64,000 nt of DNA from Phenylobacterium montanum. Its GTDB lineage: Bacteria; Pseudomonadota; Alphaproteobacteria; Caulobacterales; Caulobacteraceae. The notes beneath the pieces were generated by a model that had not been told where the DNA came from, did not search any database, and saw only the letters and a program-made list of their open reading frames with translations. The stretch is from contig NZ_CP073078.1 in NCBI RefSeq assembly GCF_018135625.1, positions 3,380,501 to 3,444,500 of the forward strand, written 5' to 3'. The position numbers and the translations under genes are program-made. Position 1 is the first letter of the stretch. Each line of letters begins with the position of its first letter. Positions 16,014 through 29,009 of the stretch are shown in pieces.

Positions 16014-16688
16014 TCACCCGTCTCCCAGCACGATATCGAACCGGCACAGCGCCGCGCCCGGCTCCAGGGTCGAGCCCCCGGGCGTCAGGGCGCCGAAGAT
16101 GTTGGCCGGCATGGGGTTGGTGTGGCCAAAGAGGTCGTGCTTCAGGACCTTGTCCTGGCCCAGCAAGGGCTCGTTCGGATAGTACATCTGGGTGACCAGG
16201 CGGGTGTAGCGCCCCTGGACGTCGAAATGGACGTGAGGCGAGCGCATGAAGCTCCCGGCCGGATAGGCGCCCGGCTTGACCGTCAGAAAACGGAAGCGGC
16301 CCTGATCGTCGGCCTCCTGCAGCGCATAGCCCTGGAAGTCGGGATCAGGCTGAATGGTGTCGTGACCGTCGCCATGGTGGTGGTAGCGGCCGAAGCTGTT
16401 GGCCTGCCAGATCTCGATCTTGGCCCTCGGGACCGGGGTCCCGTCGTGGGCCAGGATCCGCCCGGTCAGCTCGACCACCTGCCCCTGGGCCCGCTTGGCG
16501 TGGCCGTCCAGGCGGGTCAGGTCGGCGTCGCTCTCCAGCGGCTTCTCCACGGGGTAGAAGGGGCCGAGATCCATGGGCCAGCTGGGTTCCAGGGTGGCGG
16601 CGGATGCGAGGCGCGGTGAGACGAAGCCGGCGCCGAGGCCGAGCGCTGCAGCTTGCATGAGCCAGGCGCGTCTGGACGTGTTGGACAT
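16014..16688 (-). CDS. Exported intradiol ring-cleavage dioxygenase-family protein
   Basis: A 224-residue protein related to protocatechuate 3,4-dioxygenase beta subunits. The N-terminus MSNTSRRAWLMQAAALGLGAGF looks like a Tat signal (SRRAWLM, seen at residues 5-11), suggesting export. The non-heme Fe(III) ligands are recognisable: one Tyr near WPMDLGPFYP, the second in SFGRYHHHGDG, and the two histidines in SPHVHFDVQGRY. TTG 16691 precedes the ATG by one codon; GGAGGA sits upstream of ATG 16688. There is no alpha subunit or aromatic pathway next to it, so the substrate and real activity are open. Confidence 0.82.
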   Translation of the reverse strand: MSNTSRRAWLMQAAALGLGAGFVSPRLASAATLEPSWPMDLGPFYPVEKPLESDADLTRLDGHAKRAQGQVVELTGRILAHDGTPVPRAKIEIWQANSFGRYHHHGDGHDTIQPDPDFQGYALQEADDQGRFRFLTVKPGAYPAGSFMRSPHVHFDVQGRYTRLVTQMYYPNEPLLGQDKVLKHDLFGHTNPMPANIFGALTPGGSTLEPGAALCRFDIVLGDG

Positions 16689-16928
16689 CAAAAGTCCTCC
16701 CCCTTGATCGGCCGCCCGAGCAGCCGGCGCGGGTAGAGGTTAGGCTCGCGGGAAATCGCGGCAAGCCAGCCGAAAAAGTTGGTCAATAATGTTCAGGCAG
16801 GTGGGGCCAAGCCGCTCCGCTCTCAGCGCATCTTGCGACCCCGTTTCACGGGCTCTGTGACCCCGACTGTAATTCCCGGCTCGGCGGTATAGGTTGGCCG
16901 TTCGATCCAACCTTTGCAGGAATCTTGA

Positions 16929-17300
16929 ATGCGCAGACCGATCCTGATCGCCAGCCTCGTCGCCTTCATCGCGCCGACTATCGCCATGGCCGACCCGCCG
17001 GCCTGGGCTCCGGCTCATGGCCGGCGGGCCAAGGAGGCCGCGATCTATGATAGCCGCGGCCGCTACGTCGATCCTCGGCCGATCAGCCAGGACGAGCGCA
17101 TCTGGCGCGGTTCGGATGGGCGCTACTATTGCCGACGCTCCAATGGCAGCACCGGCCTGGTGATCGGCGCAGTCGCCGGCGCCGTGGTGGGCAACCAGTT
17201 GGCAGGTCGCGGCGACAAGACCTTGGGCACCGTGCTGGGCGCGGCCGGAGGCGCCTTGCTTGGCCGCGAGATCGACCGCAGCCATCTGCACTGCCGCTAG
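16929..17300 (+). CDS. Glycine-zipper envelope protein
   Basis: A 123-residue protein with a signal peptide (MRRPILIASLVAFIAPTIAMA). It ends in a glycine zipper of the 2TM type: TGLVIGAVAGAVVGNQLAG, then GTVLGAAGGALLGREID. Two cysteines, in YYCRRS and at the C-terminal LHCR, could pair. Proteins of this type (SlyB/RcnB-like and related) are small outer-membrane or periplasmic proteins, often stress related. It converges on mutS with a 12-bp gap. Specific role unknown. Confidence 0.78.
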   Translation: MRRPILIASLVAFIAPTIAMADPPAWAPAHGRRAKEAAIYDSRGRYVDPRPISQDERIWRGSDGRYYCRRSNGSTGLVIGAVAGAVVGNQLAGRGDKTLGTVLGAAGGALLGREIDRSHLHCR

Positions 17301-17312
17301 GGCCCGAGGCCT

Positions 17313-20012
<2,700 letters not shown>

Positions 20013-20088
20013 CGCTGTCCAGCCTACAGAAGCCGCCTGAGTCGCGTCAGCCCTTGACGAAGGTTTCCCCACGCCCAAGGGTCACAGG

Positions 20089-20622
20089 ATGCAGAGCGAA
20101 CTGGCCATCGCCATCGTCCCCGCCGGCCCCTCGGACGCGGCCGAACTGGCGCGCGTGCACGTGCAGGCCTGGCGCGAGACCTATCCCGGGATCCTGCCCC
20201 GCGGCTATCTGGAGCGGATGAGCGCGCCGCTGCACGCCCGCCGCTGGCGCGCGCGGCTGATGCGGATGAACGAGATCACCCTGGCGGCCGAGGGGCCGGA
20301 CGGGCTGGTGGGCTATGCCTCGGGCCAGTGGTCGCGCCGCGGCGGCGAATACGAGGGCGAGGTCACCACCCTCTATGTGCTGAAGGCGGCGCAGGGGAGC
20401 GGCCTCGGCCGCGCGCTGCTGGTCGGCGTCGCCCGCGCCCTGGCCGACGAGGGCGCCCGCTCGCTAGTGGTCTGGGTCCTGCGCGAAAACAGCCGCGCCC
20501 GCGCCTTCTACGAACGCCTGGGCGGCGTGGCGCAAGAGACCCGCGCCGAACAGGTCGCCGGCGGGGCGGTGCCGGCGGTGGCCTATCGCTGGCCGGACAT
20601 CGGGACGCTGGCGCGGCGGTAA
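20089..20622 (+). CDS. GNAT-family N-acetyltransferase
   Basis: A 177-residue acetyltransferase. The acetyl-CoA loop is GSGLGRALLVGVARAL near residue 103, and the C-terminal motif is VWVLRENSRARAFYERLGG. The N-terminus IVPAGPSDAAELARVHVQAWRETYPG is typical of a stand-alone GNAT subfamily acting on small molecules or proteins. It is divergent from mutS and convergent with the AraC gene 9 bp away. Substrate unknown. Confidence 0.88.
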   Translation: MQSELAIAIVPAGPSDAAELARVHVQAWRETYPGILPRGYLERMSAPLHARRWRARLMRMNEITLAAEGPDGLVGYASGQWSRRGGEYEGEVTTLYVLKAAQGSGLGRALLVGVARALADEGARSLVVWVLRENSRARAFYERLGGVAQETRAEQVAGGAVPAVAYRWPDIGTLARR

Positions 20623-20631
20623 GCGACACGC

Positions 20632-21465
20632 CTAGGTGTCCACCGCAATCCACACCTCCATCCCCCCAAGCCCGGTCGCCGGGTCAAAGTTCCTCCCGTG
20701 GCGTTCGAGGCCCGCGGCTTCGGCCGGGGTGAGGCCGAAATCGGCGAGGCCGCCGTTCCAGATGGCGGCGTAGGTGCGGTTCAAGGCCGAGACGTGTTGG
20801 GCGTGGTCGAAGACGGCGTAGGTCGCGGCCGGGATCGGCCAGCATTCGATATGCGCCGGAACGCCCCGGAAGCTTTCGACCTCCGCCGCACAGAGATAGG
20901 CGAAGGCGCCCTCCTCGGTCGGGGTCGAAACCACGCCCACGGGGATCAGCGCGGTGCGGTTCGGCATGGCGGCGAACTCGGGCATGAAGCGCCGCCACAG
21001 CGTTGGAATGGCCTCGGTGGCGTCGAAGGCGAAGACGCCGCTGAGGCCCGCGGCATTGATCGGACGCGAGGGGATCAGGCGCGGCGCCGTCAGCGGCCAG
21101 GCGGGCGCTTCGATCCATTGCAGTGGCGCCAACAGGGGCAGGGCGCCCGTCGAGCCGGCCTCGCGCACGCCCTGCGGGGCCTGGCCAAACTCGGCCTTGA
21201 AGGCTCGGGTGAAGGCCTCGTGCGAGCCGTAGCCGCTCTCCAGGGCCAGATCGAGGATGTCACCGGCGCCGCGGGCCAGGGCTTCGGCGGCTTCCGAGAG
21301 CCGCCGGCGGCGCACATAGGCCATCACCGGCAGGCCGGTCGCGGCGGCGAAGGCGTGGGCCAGGTGATGGCGGCCAACGCCCAGGGTTTCGGCGAGACCG
21401 GGCAGGGTCAGTTCGCCGCCCAGATTGCGGTCGATGATCCAGAGCGCGCGGTTGACCAGGGACAT
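20632..21465 (-). CDS. AraC-family regulator with GyrI-like effector domain
   Basis: From ATG 21465 a 277-residue protein with the domain order of MarA/Rob-type regulators. Two HTH motifs occupy residues 1-105 (LTLPGLAETLGVGRHHLAHAF and LDLALESGYGSHEAFTRAF), followed by a GyrI-like ligand-binding domain from about residue 125 to the end (LIPVGVVS, PATYAVFDH, TYAAIWNG). Such proteins often answer to hydrophobic or drug-like ligands. It is divergent from the amidase gene at 21555, which it may regulate; an in-frame extension to 21555 is rejected because it enters that promoter. Confidence 0.88.
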   Translation of the reverse strand: MSLVNRALWIIDRNLGGELTLPGLAETLGVGRHHLAHAFAAATGLPVMAYVRRRRLSEAAEALARGAGDILDLALESGYGSHEAFTRAFKAEFGQAPQGVREAGSTGALPLLAPLQWIEAPAWPLTAPRLIPSRPINAAGLSGVFAFDATEAIPTLWRRFMPEFAAMPNRTALIPVGVVSTPTEEGAFAYLCAAEVESFRGVPAHIECWPIPAATYAVFDHAQHVSALNRTYAAIWNGGLADFGLTPAEAAGLERHGRNFDPATGLGGMEVWIAVDT

Positions 21466-21554
21466 GACGGCTTTCGAACAGCAGGGCGCAACCGCGATCA
21501 AGCACGGCCCGATCCCCGCGGCTAGCGTGCCCGCGACAACCGAGGGAGCAAGCA

Positions 21555-23006
21555 ATGGACTACCTGGACGCCCACGACACCCTGGCCGAGCTGGAGGCGG
21601 GCCGCGTCTCGGCGATGGAGCTGGCCGAGGCCGCCATCGCCCGCATCGAGGCGCGGGACGGCGAGATCAACGCCGTGGTGGTGCGCGACTTCGAGCGCGC
21701 CCTGGAGGCCGCCGGCGCCGCCGACGCGGCCAGGGCCCGCGGCGAGCGCCGCCCGCTGCTCGGCCTGCCGATGACGGTCAAGGAGGGGTTCAACATCGCG
21801 GGCCTGCCGACCACCTGGGGCCTGCCGGGGACCGAGGGCCTGCCCGTGCCGGAGGACGCGGTGGGGGTGCGGCGGCTGAAGGCGGCCGGGGCGGTGGTCC
21901 TCGGCAAGACCAACGCTCCGACCATGCTCAGCGACTGGCAGACCGCCAATCCCGTCTATGGCCTGACCCGCAACCCGTGGGATCTGGAACGCACGCCGGG
22001 CGGCTCCTCCGGCGGCGGGGCGGCGGCGCTCGCGGCCGGGTTCACGTCGCTGGAGTTCGGTTCGGACCTGGCCGCCTCGCTGCGCGCGCCCGCGGCCTTC
22101 TGCGGGGTGTTCGCGCACAAGCCGAGCCATGGCCTGGTCCCCCAGCGCGGCTTCGCTCCGCCCGGCGCACCGGCCTTTTCGCCAGCCCCGGCGATCGACC
22201 TGGCGGTGGTCGGCCCCATGGCCCGCAGCGCCCGCGACCTCGCCCTGGCCCTGGATGCGACCGCCGGCTCGGACGAGCGCGAGGCGGTGGGCTATCGGCT
22301 CGCCCTGCCGCCGCCGCGGCATGAGCGGCTCGGCGACTACCGCGTGCTGGTCGTGGACGCCCACCCCCTGCTGCCCACCGAGCCGGGCATCCGCGCCCGG
22401 CTGCATGAGGTCGCGGGCGCGCTGGAGCGGGAAGGCTGTCGTGTAGTGCGGGACTCGAAGCTCTTGCCGGACCTTTCCGCCCTGAGCGAACTGTTCATGA
22501 CCCTGCTGATAAGCCAGATCTCGGCCGACATGCCAGCGGAGGCCTTCGCCGGGGCCCAGGCGGCGGCTGCGGGCCTGCCCGCGGACGTGCGGGGCGTCGA
22601 GGCGGCGGGCCTGCGCGGCCGCGCCCTCAGCCACCGCGACTGGATCGCCGCCGACCGCCAGCGGGCCGGCTTCGCCCGGGCCTTCACTGAGCTGTTCGGC
22701 GATTTCGACGTGGTGCTCTGCCCCTCCATGCCGGTCGCCGCCTTCCGCCATCGCGCGCCCGAGGACGAGGGCGGCACGATCCTGATCGACGGGACGCGGG
22801 TCTCCTATTTCAGCCTGCCGCTCTGGTGCGTCCTGGCTTCGACCACCGGCAATCCGGCGACCTGCCTGCCCGTCGGCCTGGATGCGGCAGGTCTGCCGAT
22901 CGGCGTACAGGTGGTCGGTCCGTTCCTGGAGGACCGGACCTGCCTGAGGTGCGCCAGCCTGCTGGAGAAAGTCATCGGCGGCTTTCAAAGGCCGCCGGGG
23001 TGGTGA
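21555..23006 (+). CDS. Amidase-signature family hydrolase
   Basis: A 483-residue amidase-signature enzyme with a Ser-cisSer-Lys triad: Lys in LPMTVKEGFNIAG (about residue 76), cis-Ser in ERTPGGSSGGGAAALAAG (about 151-153) and nucleophile Ser in GSDLAASLRAPAAFCGV (about 175). Unusually, the two glycines of the normal DxGGSxR oxyanion loop are both Ala here. It hydrolyses an unknown amide. It is read away from the AraC gene and ends 1 bp before the dnaJ stop on the other strand. An ATG with GGGAGCAAGC upstream supports the start. Confidence 0.88.
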   Translation: MDYLDAHDTLAELEAGRVSAMELAEAAIARIEARDGEINAVVVRDFERALEAAGAADAARARGERRPLLGLPMTVKEGFNIAGLPTTWGLPGTEGLPVPEDAVGVRRLKAAGAVVLGKTNAPTMLSDWQTANPVYGLTRNPWDLERTPGGSSGGGAAALAAGFTSLEFGSDLAASLRAPAAFCGVFAHKPSHGLVPQRGFAPPGAPAFSPAPAIDLAVVGPMARSARDLALALDATAGSDEREAVGYRLALPPPRHERLGDYRVLVVDAHPLLPTEPGIRARLHEVAGALEREGCRVVRDSKLLPDLSALSELFMTLLISQISADMPAEAFAGAQAAAAGLPADVRGVEAAGLRGRALSHRDWIAADRQRAGFARAFTELFGDFDVVLCPSMPVAAFRHRAPEDEGGTILIDGTRVSYFSLPLWCVLASTTGNPATCLPVGLDAAGLPIGVQVVGPFLEDRTCLRCASLLEKVIGGFQRPPGW

Positions 23007-23007
23007 G

Positions 23008-24186
23008 CTACGACGCCCGCGCCTCTGTTCCGGTGATGTCGTCCCAGAACCGCTTGGCCTTGTTGAAGAAGCCGGCGGATTGCGGGTGTTGGCGCTCGCT
23101 GCACAGGCCGGCGAATTCGCGCATCAGCTCTTTCTGGCGGGCGGTCAGGCCGGTCGGCGTCTCGACGAACAGCTCGACGACCAGGTCGCCGCGCTCGCGC
23201 GAGCGCAGGGACGGCATGCCGCGGCCCTTCAGCCGCACCGTGCGGCCGGTCTGGGCGCCCTCGGGCACCTTGACCTTGATCTTGCAATTGCCGTCGCAGT
23301 TCTCACCGCCCATCAGGCAGGGCGCGTCGATTTCGCCGCCCAGGGCCGCGGTGCACATCGGCACCGGCACGCTGCACAGAAGGTCCAGGCCGTCGCGCTC
23401 GAACAGCTCGTGCGGCTTGACCGAGAGGAAGATGTACAGGTCGCCGCGCGGGCCGTTGCGAGCCCCGGCGTCGCCCTCGCCGGCCAGGCGGATGCGGGCG
23501 CCGTCGTCGACCCCGGCGGGAATGCGCACCGAAAGCGTGCGCTCGACCCGGGTCTGGCCGTTGCCGCGGCAGGTCTGGCAGGGCTCCAGCACCAACTGGC
23601 CGACGCCGCCGCAGCGCGGGCAGGTGCGCTCGATGGAGAAGAAGCCCTGGCTGGCGCGCACGCGGCCCATGCCGTTGCAGCTGTTGCAGGTCACCGGCTT
23701 GGTGCCCGGCTTGGCGCCGGTCCCCTCGCAGGGCTCGCAGGTCATGGCCGCGGGAACGTTGATCTCGACCTCTGAGCCGGCGAAGGCCTGTTCGAGGCTG
23801 ATCTCCAGGTCGTAGCGCAGGTCCTGGCCGCGGGCGGGGCCGTTCTGGCGCTGGCGCCCGCCGCCGCCGAACATGTCGCCGAAGGCCTGGCCGAACACTT
23901 CGTTGAAGATGTCGTGCACGTCGGCGAAGCCGGCGCCGCCGCCAGGGCCGCCGCCGTTCATGCCGTTGACGCCGGCGTGGCCGAAGCGGTCGTAGGCCGC
24001 GCGCTTCTGCGCGTCAGACAGCACCGAATAGGCTTCGTTGAGTTCCTTGAAACGCCCGGCGGCCTGCTCACACCCGCCATTGCGGTCGGGGTGGTGCTCC
24101 ATCGCCTGCTTGCGGAAGGCCGATTTCAGCTCGGCCTCGCTGCAGGTGCGGCTCACGCCGAGGATCTCGTAATAGTCGCGCTGCAT
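23008..24186 (-). CDS. dnaJ: Chaperone DnaJ (Hsp40)
   Basis: A 392-residue class A J-protein that stimulates DnaK ATPase and presents substrates. The J domain has the HPD motif in [11 protein letters not shown] near residue 31. A Gly/Phe-rich region follows (residues 75-120). The zinc domain has four CxxCxGxG-type repeats, visible as [24 protein letters not shown] and CQTCRGNG. Then come the C-terminal substrate-binding domains. It follows dnaK with a 137-bp gap that holds a hairpin (24280-24310), so part of the transcripts may stop after dnaK. Confidence 0.97.
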   Translation of the reverse strand: MQRDYYEILGVSRTCSEAELKSAFRKQAMEHHPDRNGGCEQAAGRFKELNEAYSVLSDAQKRAAYDRFGHAGVNGMNGGGPGGGAGFADVHDIFNEVFGQAFGDMFGGGGRQRQNGPARGQDLRYDLEISLEQAFAGSEVEINVPAAMTCEPCEGTGAKPGTKPVTCNSCNGMGRVRASQGFFSIERTCPRCGGVGQLVLEPCQTCRGNGQTRVERTLSVRIPAGVDDGARIRLAGEGDAGARNGPRGDLYIFLSVKPHELFERDGLDLLCSVPVPMCTAALGGEIDAPCLMGGENCDGNCKIKVKVPEGAQTGRTVRLKGRGMPSLRSRERGDLVVELFVETPTGLTARQKELMREFAGLCSERQHPQSAGFFNKAKRFWDDITGTEARAS

Positions 24187-24279
24187 AGAAGCGTCGGGTC
24201 CTTGCTGGATCGCGTCCTGAACTATCGACCGGCGGCGTTAACCACCGATGGACATGGGCGAGAACGAGCGACCGTGCAA

Positions 24280-24310
24280 CCCGCCTCCAAACCGATCGTT
24301 CGAAGGCGGG
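24280..24310 (-). terminator. Hairpin between dnaK and dnaJ, possible partial terminator
   Basis: A 7-bp perfect stem (CCCGCCT and AGGCGGG) with a 17-nt loop lies 14 nt after the dnaK stop on the minus strand. There is no U-tract, so it may only attenuate, stabilise the dnaK message 3' end or set the dnaK to dnaJ ratio. Confidence 0.35.
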
Positions 24311-24323
24311 CTGCGACGGATCA

Positions 24324-26219
<1,896 letters not shown>

Positions 26220-26393
26220 CGCGTCGCTCAAACTCTCTTTTCTGGCGGGCGGACCCGCGGCCTCCACGAGCGCCGCATATGTCCGTCCCCACGGGGGTTC
26301 GGTCCTACAAATCGGAATTCGGGACCCCGCTTAGCGCAGGACCCGTTTCCTTAGCTAGGCTTTACGTTGAGGGAAAGCCCGGCGTTGTGGACT

Positions 26394-26421
26394 AGATGGG
26401 CGCCAAAACGCCCGCCGCAAG
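26394..26421 (-). promoter_or_regulatory. Candidate sigma-32 (heat-shock) promoter of dnaK
   Basis: Read on the minus strand, CTTGCG (26421-26416) is followed after 14 nt by GCCCATCT (26401-26394). This fits the RpoH consensus CTTGAA / CCCCATnT with matching spacing. It lies about 175 bp before the dnaK start, giving a leader of roughly 165 nt; long dnaK leaders are known in Caulobacter. No CIRCE element is present. Assignment is by eye. Confidence 0.55.
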
Positions 26422-26490
26422 GGGCTTTCGGGGCCGAAAGCCGCCAGGGCGGCGGTGGCGCGCACAAGGGGGCTGATTTATATCAAGTCC

Positions 26491-27090
26491 ATGGAGAGCA
26501 ATGGTTTTCGCATGATCCCGGGAGCGCTGGACGCAGAGGCGCAGGCGCGCCTCCTGGCCTGCGTCATGACGGCGCTGGAGGAAGCCCCGCCCTATCGGCC
26601 CATGACGCCTTGGGGAAAGCCGATGTCGGTCGAACAATCGAGTTTCGGCCCCTTGGGCTGGATCACCGACGCCAAGGGCTATCGCTATGAGCCGCTGCAT
26701 CCTGTCACCGGGCGCCCCTGGCCGGCGATGCCCGAGGCGCTGTTGGCCCTCTGGTCGCGCCATGCCGGCTATTCGACCGTGCCGGATTCCTGCCTGATCA
26801 ACCTCTATCGCGGCGACGCGAAGATGGGGCTGCACCAGGACGCGGACGAGGCGAACATGGCCGCGCCGGTGCTGTCGATTTCGCTGGGCGATGTGGCGGT
26901 GTTCCGCCTGGGCGGGGCGGCGCGGGGCGATGCGTCGAAGACGGTGCGGCTGAGCTCGGGCGACATCTGCGTGCTGGACGGCGCCGCGCGCCGCTTCTTC
27001 CACGGGGTGGACCGCATCCTGGCCGGCTCCTCGCGGCTGGTCCCCGGCGGCGGGCGCATCAACCTGACGCTCCGGCGCGCGGCGGCTTAG
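26491..27090 (+). CDS. alkB: AlkB-type DNA repair dioxygenase
   Basis: Fe(II)/2-oxoglutarate dioxygenase that removes alkyl lesions such as 1-methyladenine from DNA or RNA. From ATG 26491 it is 199 residues. The iron ligands are His115 and Asp117 in MGLHQDADE and the histidine in RRFFHGVDRI; the 2-oxoglutarate arginines are in RINLTLRR at the C-terminus. NLYRGDAKMG and SLGDVAVFRLGG are also typical. A GTG at 26455 and ATG 26512 are in frame; neither has better support. No ada or aidB gene is near. It is divergent from dnaK. Confidence 0.93.
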   Translation: MESNGFRMIPGALDAEAQARLLACVMTALEEAPPYRPMTPWGKPMSVEQSSFGPLGWITDAKGYRYEPLHPVTGRPWPAMPEALLALWSRHAGYSTVPDSCLINLYRGDAKMGLHQDADEANMAAPVLSISLGDVAVFRLGGAARGDASKTVRLSSGDICVLDGAARRFFHGVDRILAGSSRLVPGGGRINLTLRRAAA

Positions 27091-27156
27091 CGGCTGAGCT
27101 TTTTGACAGCGCGGCGCGTTCGGCTTCAGGATGCCGCAACCACGCGAGGAAAGCCC

Positions 27157-28038
27157 ATGACCCTCCTGACCCGCCCCGACGGCTCCCGACCCGAAGACTT
27201 CCACCTGTCGCGCCGTGGCCTGGTGGGCGCGACCTTTTTCTCCGGCTATGCGGTCGCGGCCCTCGCCGCCGACGCCGAGCCGATCCATACCGACGAGCAG
27301 GGGCTGAAAACCGAGACGGTGATGATCCCCAGCCCCGACCGGCCGTTGCCGGCCTATCTGGCCCGGCCCGACGCCCCCGGCAGACACCCGGCGGTGATCG
27401 TCGCCTCCGAGATCTTCGGCGTGCACGACTACATCAAGGACATCTGCCGGCGCCTGGCCAAGCTGGGCTATGTGGCCATCGCCCCGGCCTTCTTCATCCG
27501 CACAGCCGATCCGGCGCCCTTGAGCGACATGGGCGCGATCATGAAGATCGTCGCCGCCGCCTCGGACAAGCAGGTGATGGGCGACGTGGGCGCGGCGATC
27601 AAGTTCCTGCAAGGCGCGCCCTATGCCGACGCCGGCCACATGGCCATCACCGGTTTCTGCTGGGGCGGCAAGGTGGTGTGGAACGCCTGCGAGACCTTCC
27701 CCGAACTCAAGGCCGGCGCCGCCTGGTACGGGCACATGGCGCCGGCCAAGGACTCCCTGCCCGACCTCAGCCGCATCTGGCCGCTAGAGCACGTCGCGGA
27801 CCTGAAAGCCCCGGTGCTGGGCCTCTACGGCGGCCTCGACAAGGGCATACCGACCGAGGAGATCCAGGCCATGCGCAAGGCGCTGGAGGTCAACCACAAG
27901 CAGGGCAGCCTCATGATCGTCTATCCCGACGCCCAGCACGGCTTCCACGCCGACTACCGCGCCAGCTACAACGCCGCCGACGCCAAGGACGCCTGGGACC
28001 GCATGCTGGCCCACTTCAAGAAGAACGGGGTGGGGTAG
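27157..28038 (+). CDS. Dienelactone hydrolase-family protein with export-like N-terminus
   Basis: A 293-residue alpha/beta hydrolase. The N-terminus (HLSRRGLVGATFFSGYAVAALAA, residues 17-39) resembles a Tat signal or anchor. The catalytic triad of dienelactone hydrolases is visible: Cys168 in TGFCWGGK, Asp in GGLDKGIP and His in PDAQHGFHADYR. IVASEIFGVHDYIKDICRRL is the conserved oxyanion/Glu region. GAGGAAAG lies upstream of ATG 27157. It follows alkB and ends next to a convergent LysR gene. Whether the substrate is a dienelactone is not shown; no catechol pathway is nearby. Confidence 0.88.
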   Translation: MTLLTRPDGSRPEDFHLSRRGLVGATFFSGYAVAALAADAEPIHTDEQGLKTETVMIPSPDRPLPAYLARPDAPGRHPAVIVASEIFGVHDYIKDICRRLAKLGYVAIAPAFFIRTADPAPLSDMGAIMKIVAAASDKQVMGDVGAAIKFLQGAPYADAGHMAITGFCWGGKVVWNACETFPELKAGAAWYGHMAPAKDSLPDLSRIWPLEHVADLKAPVLGLYGGLDKGIPTEEIQAMRKALEVNHKQGSLMIVYPDAQHGFHADYRASYNAADAKDAWDRMLAHFKKNGVG

Positions 28039-28042
28039 GGGC

Positions 28043-28924
28043 TCAAGGCCGGGTCGGTCCGGCCAGGCGTTCGACGACCAGTTCCATCAGCGCCCGCAAT
28101 CGCCGCAGCCGCCGCAAATCGCGGTGATAGCCGACGAAGGTGTCGCGCCCTGGCGGCGGCTCGCCCAGGTCGACCTGGACAAGGCCCGGCGTCGTATCGC
28201 CGAGCGGCCGCGGCAGCACTGCAAGGCCGCCGCCGAGGGCGCAGAGCCGCGCCTGGACCTCGCGGTTGTTGCTGCGGGCGGCGACAATGGCGTTGGGCAG
28301 CATACGCCCGATCCAGGTGACGTCGGGCATGCCGCCGAAAGCGCTATCCATTACGACAAGGCGACAGCCGGCCCCATCACCTGGCGCGGGCTGGGGGGTG
28401 CCGGCCGGCAGATAGGCGGCGTAGGGGATGTGCAGCAGTCGCCTGGAGACGACTTCGGTCTCGTCGAACGGCGTAATGCGGAAGGCGATGTCCGCTTCCC
28501 GGCGCGGGAGGCTGTAGAGCCGCGAATCGGTCAGCAACTCCACCACGACCCGCGAATGAAGGCCGCCGAATTCGGCCAGCACCGGCGCCAGAACGGTCAC
28601 GCCGAACCAGTCCGAGCAGGATATCCTCAGGACGCCGTCGAGCGCAGCGTCAGACCCGGCCAATTCGCGGCCCAGCGCCAGCGCTTCCTCCTCCATGCGC
28701 TCGGCATGCGCCAGCACAGCCTGGCCCTCGTCGGTCAGAACGAACCCGTCGCGGGTCCGCTGGAACAGGGCGCAGCCCAGGGCTAGTTCCAGGGCGCGCA
28801 GCCGCCGGCCCATGGTCGGCTGGGTCTGGCCGACCAGCCGGGCCGCCGCGCCCAGCGTGCCTCCACGGGCGATGGCCAGGAATATCCGCAGGTCGCTCCA
28901 TTCCATGGGGTCGCATTCAAACAT
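28043..28924 (-). CDS. LysR-family transcriptional regulator
   Basis: A 293-residue LysR regulator with HTH at about residues 8-66 (EWSDLRIFLAIARGGTLG, then GQTQPTMGRRLRALE) and the substrate-binding domain after residue 95. The ATG at 28906 (MEWSDL) is an equally good start. It is divergent from the quinone-reductase-like gene at 29010 with an 85-bp gap, so this is the probable target. The effector is unknown. It ends 4 bp from the dienelactone hydrolase gene. Confidence 0.92.
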   Translation of the reverse strand: MFECDPMEWSDLRIFLAIARGGTLGAAARLVGQTQPTMGRRLRALELALGCALFQRTRDGFVLTDEGQAVLAHAERMEEEALALGRELAGSDAALDGVLRISCSDWFGVTVLAPVLAEFGGLHSRVVVELLTDSRLYSLPRREADIAFRITPFDETEVVSRRLLHIPYAAYLPAGTPQPAPGDGAGCRLVVMDSAFGGMPDVTWIGRMLPNAIVAARSNNREVQARLCALGGGLAVLPRPLGDTTPGLVQVDLGEPPPGRDTFVGYHRDLRRLRRLRALMELVVERLAGPTRP

Positions 28925-29009
28925 AAATGCATGGATATTGTGCGATCTATTTCATCGCCATGCGATCGGGTGGGGCGCATCTGGAGGCCGCAGATAACAG
29001 GAGCCCCCT

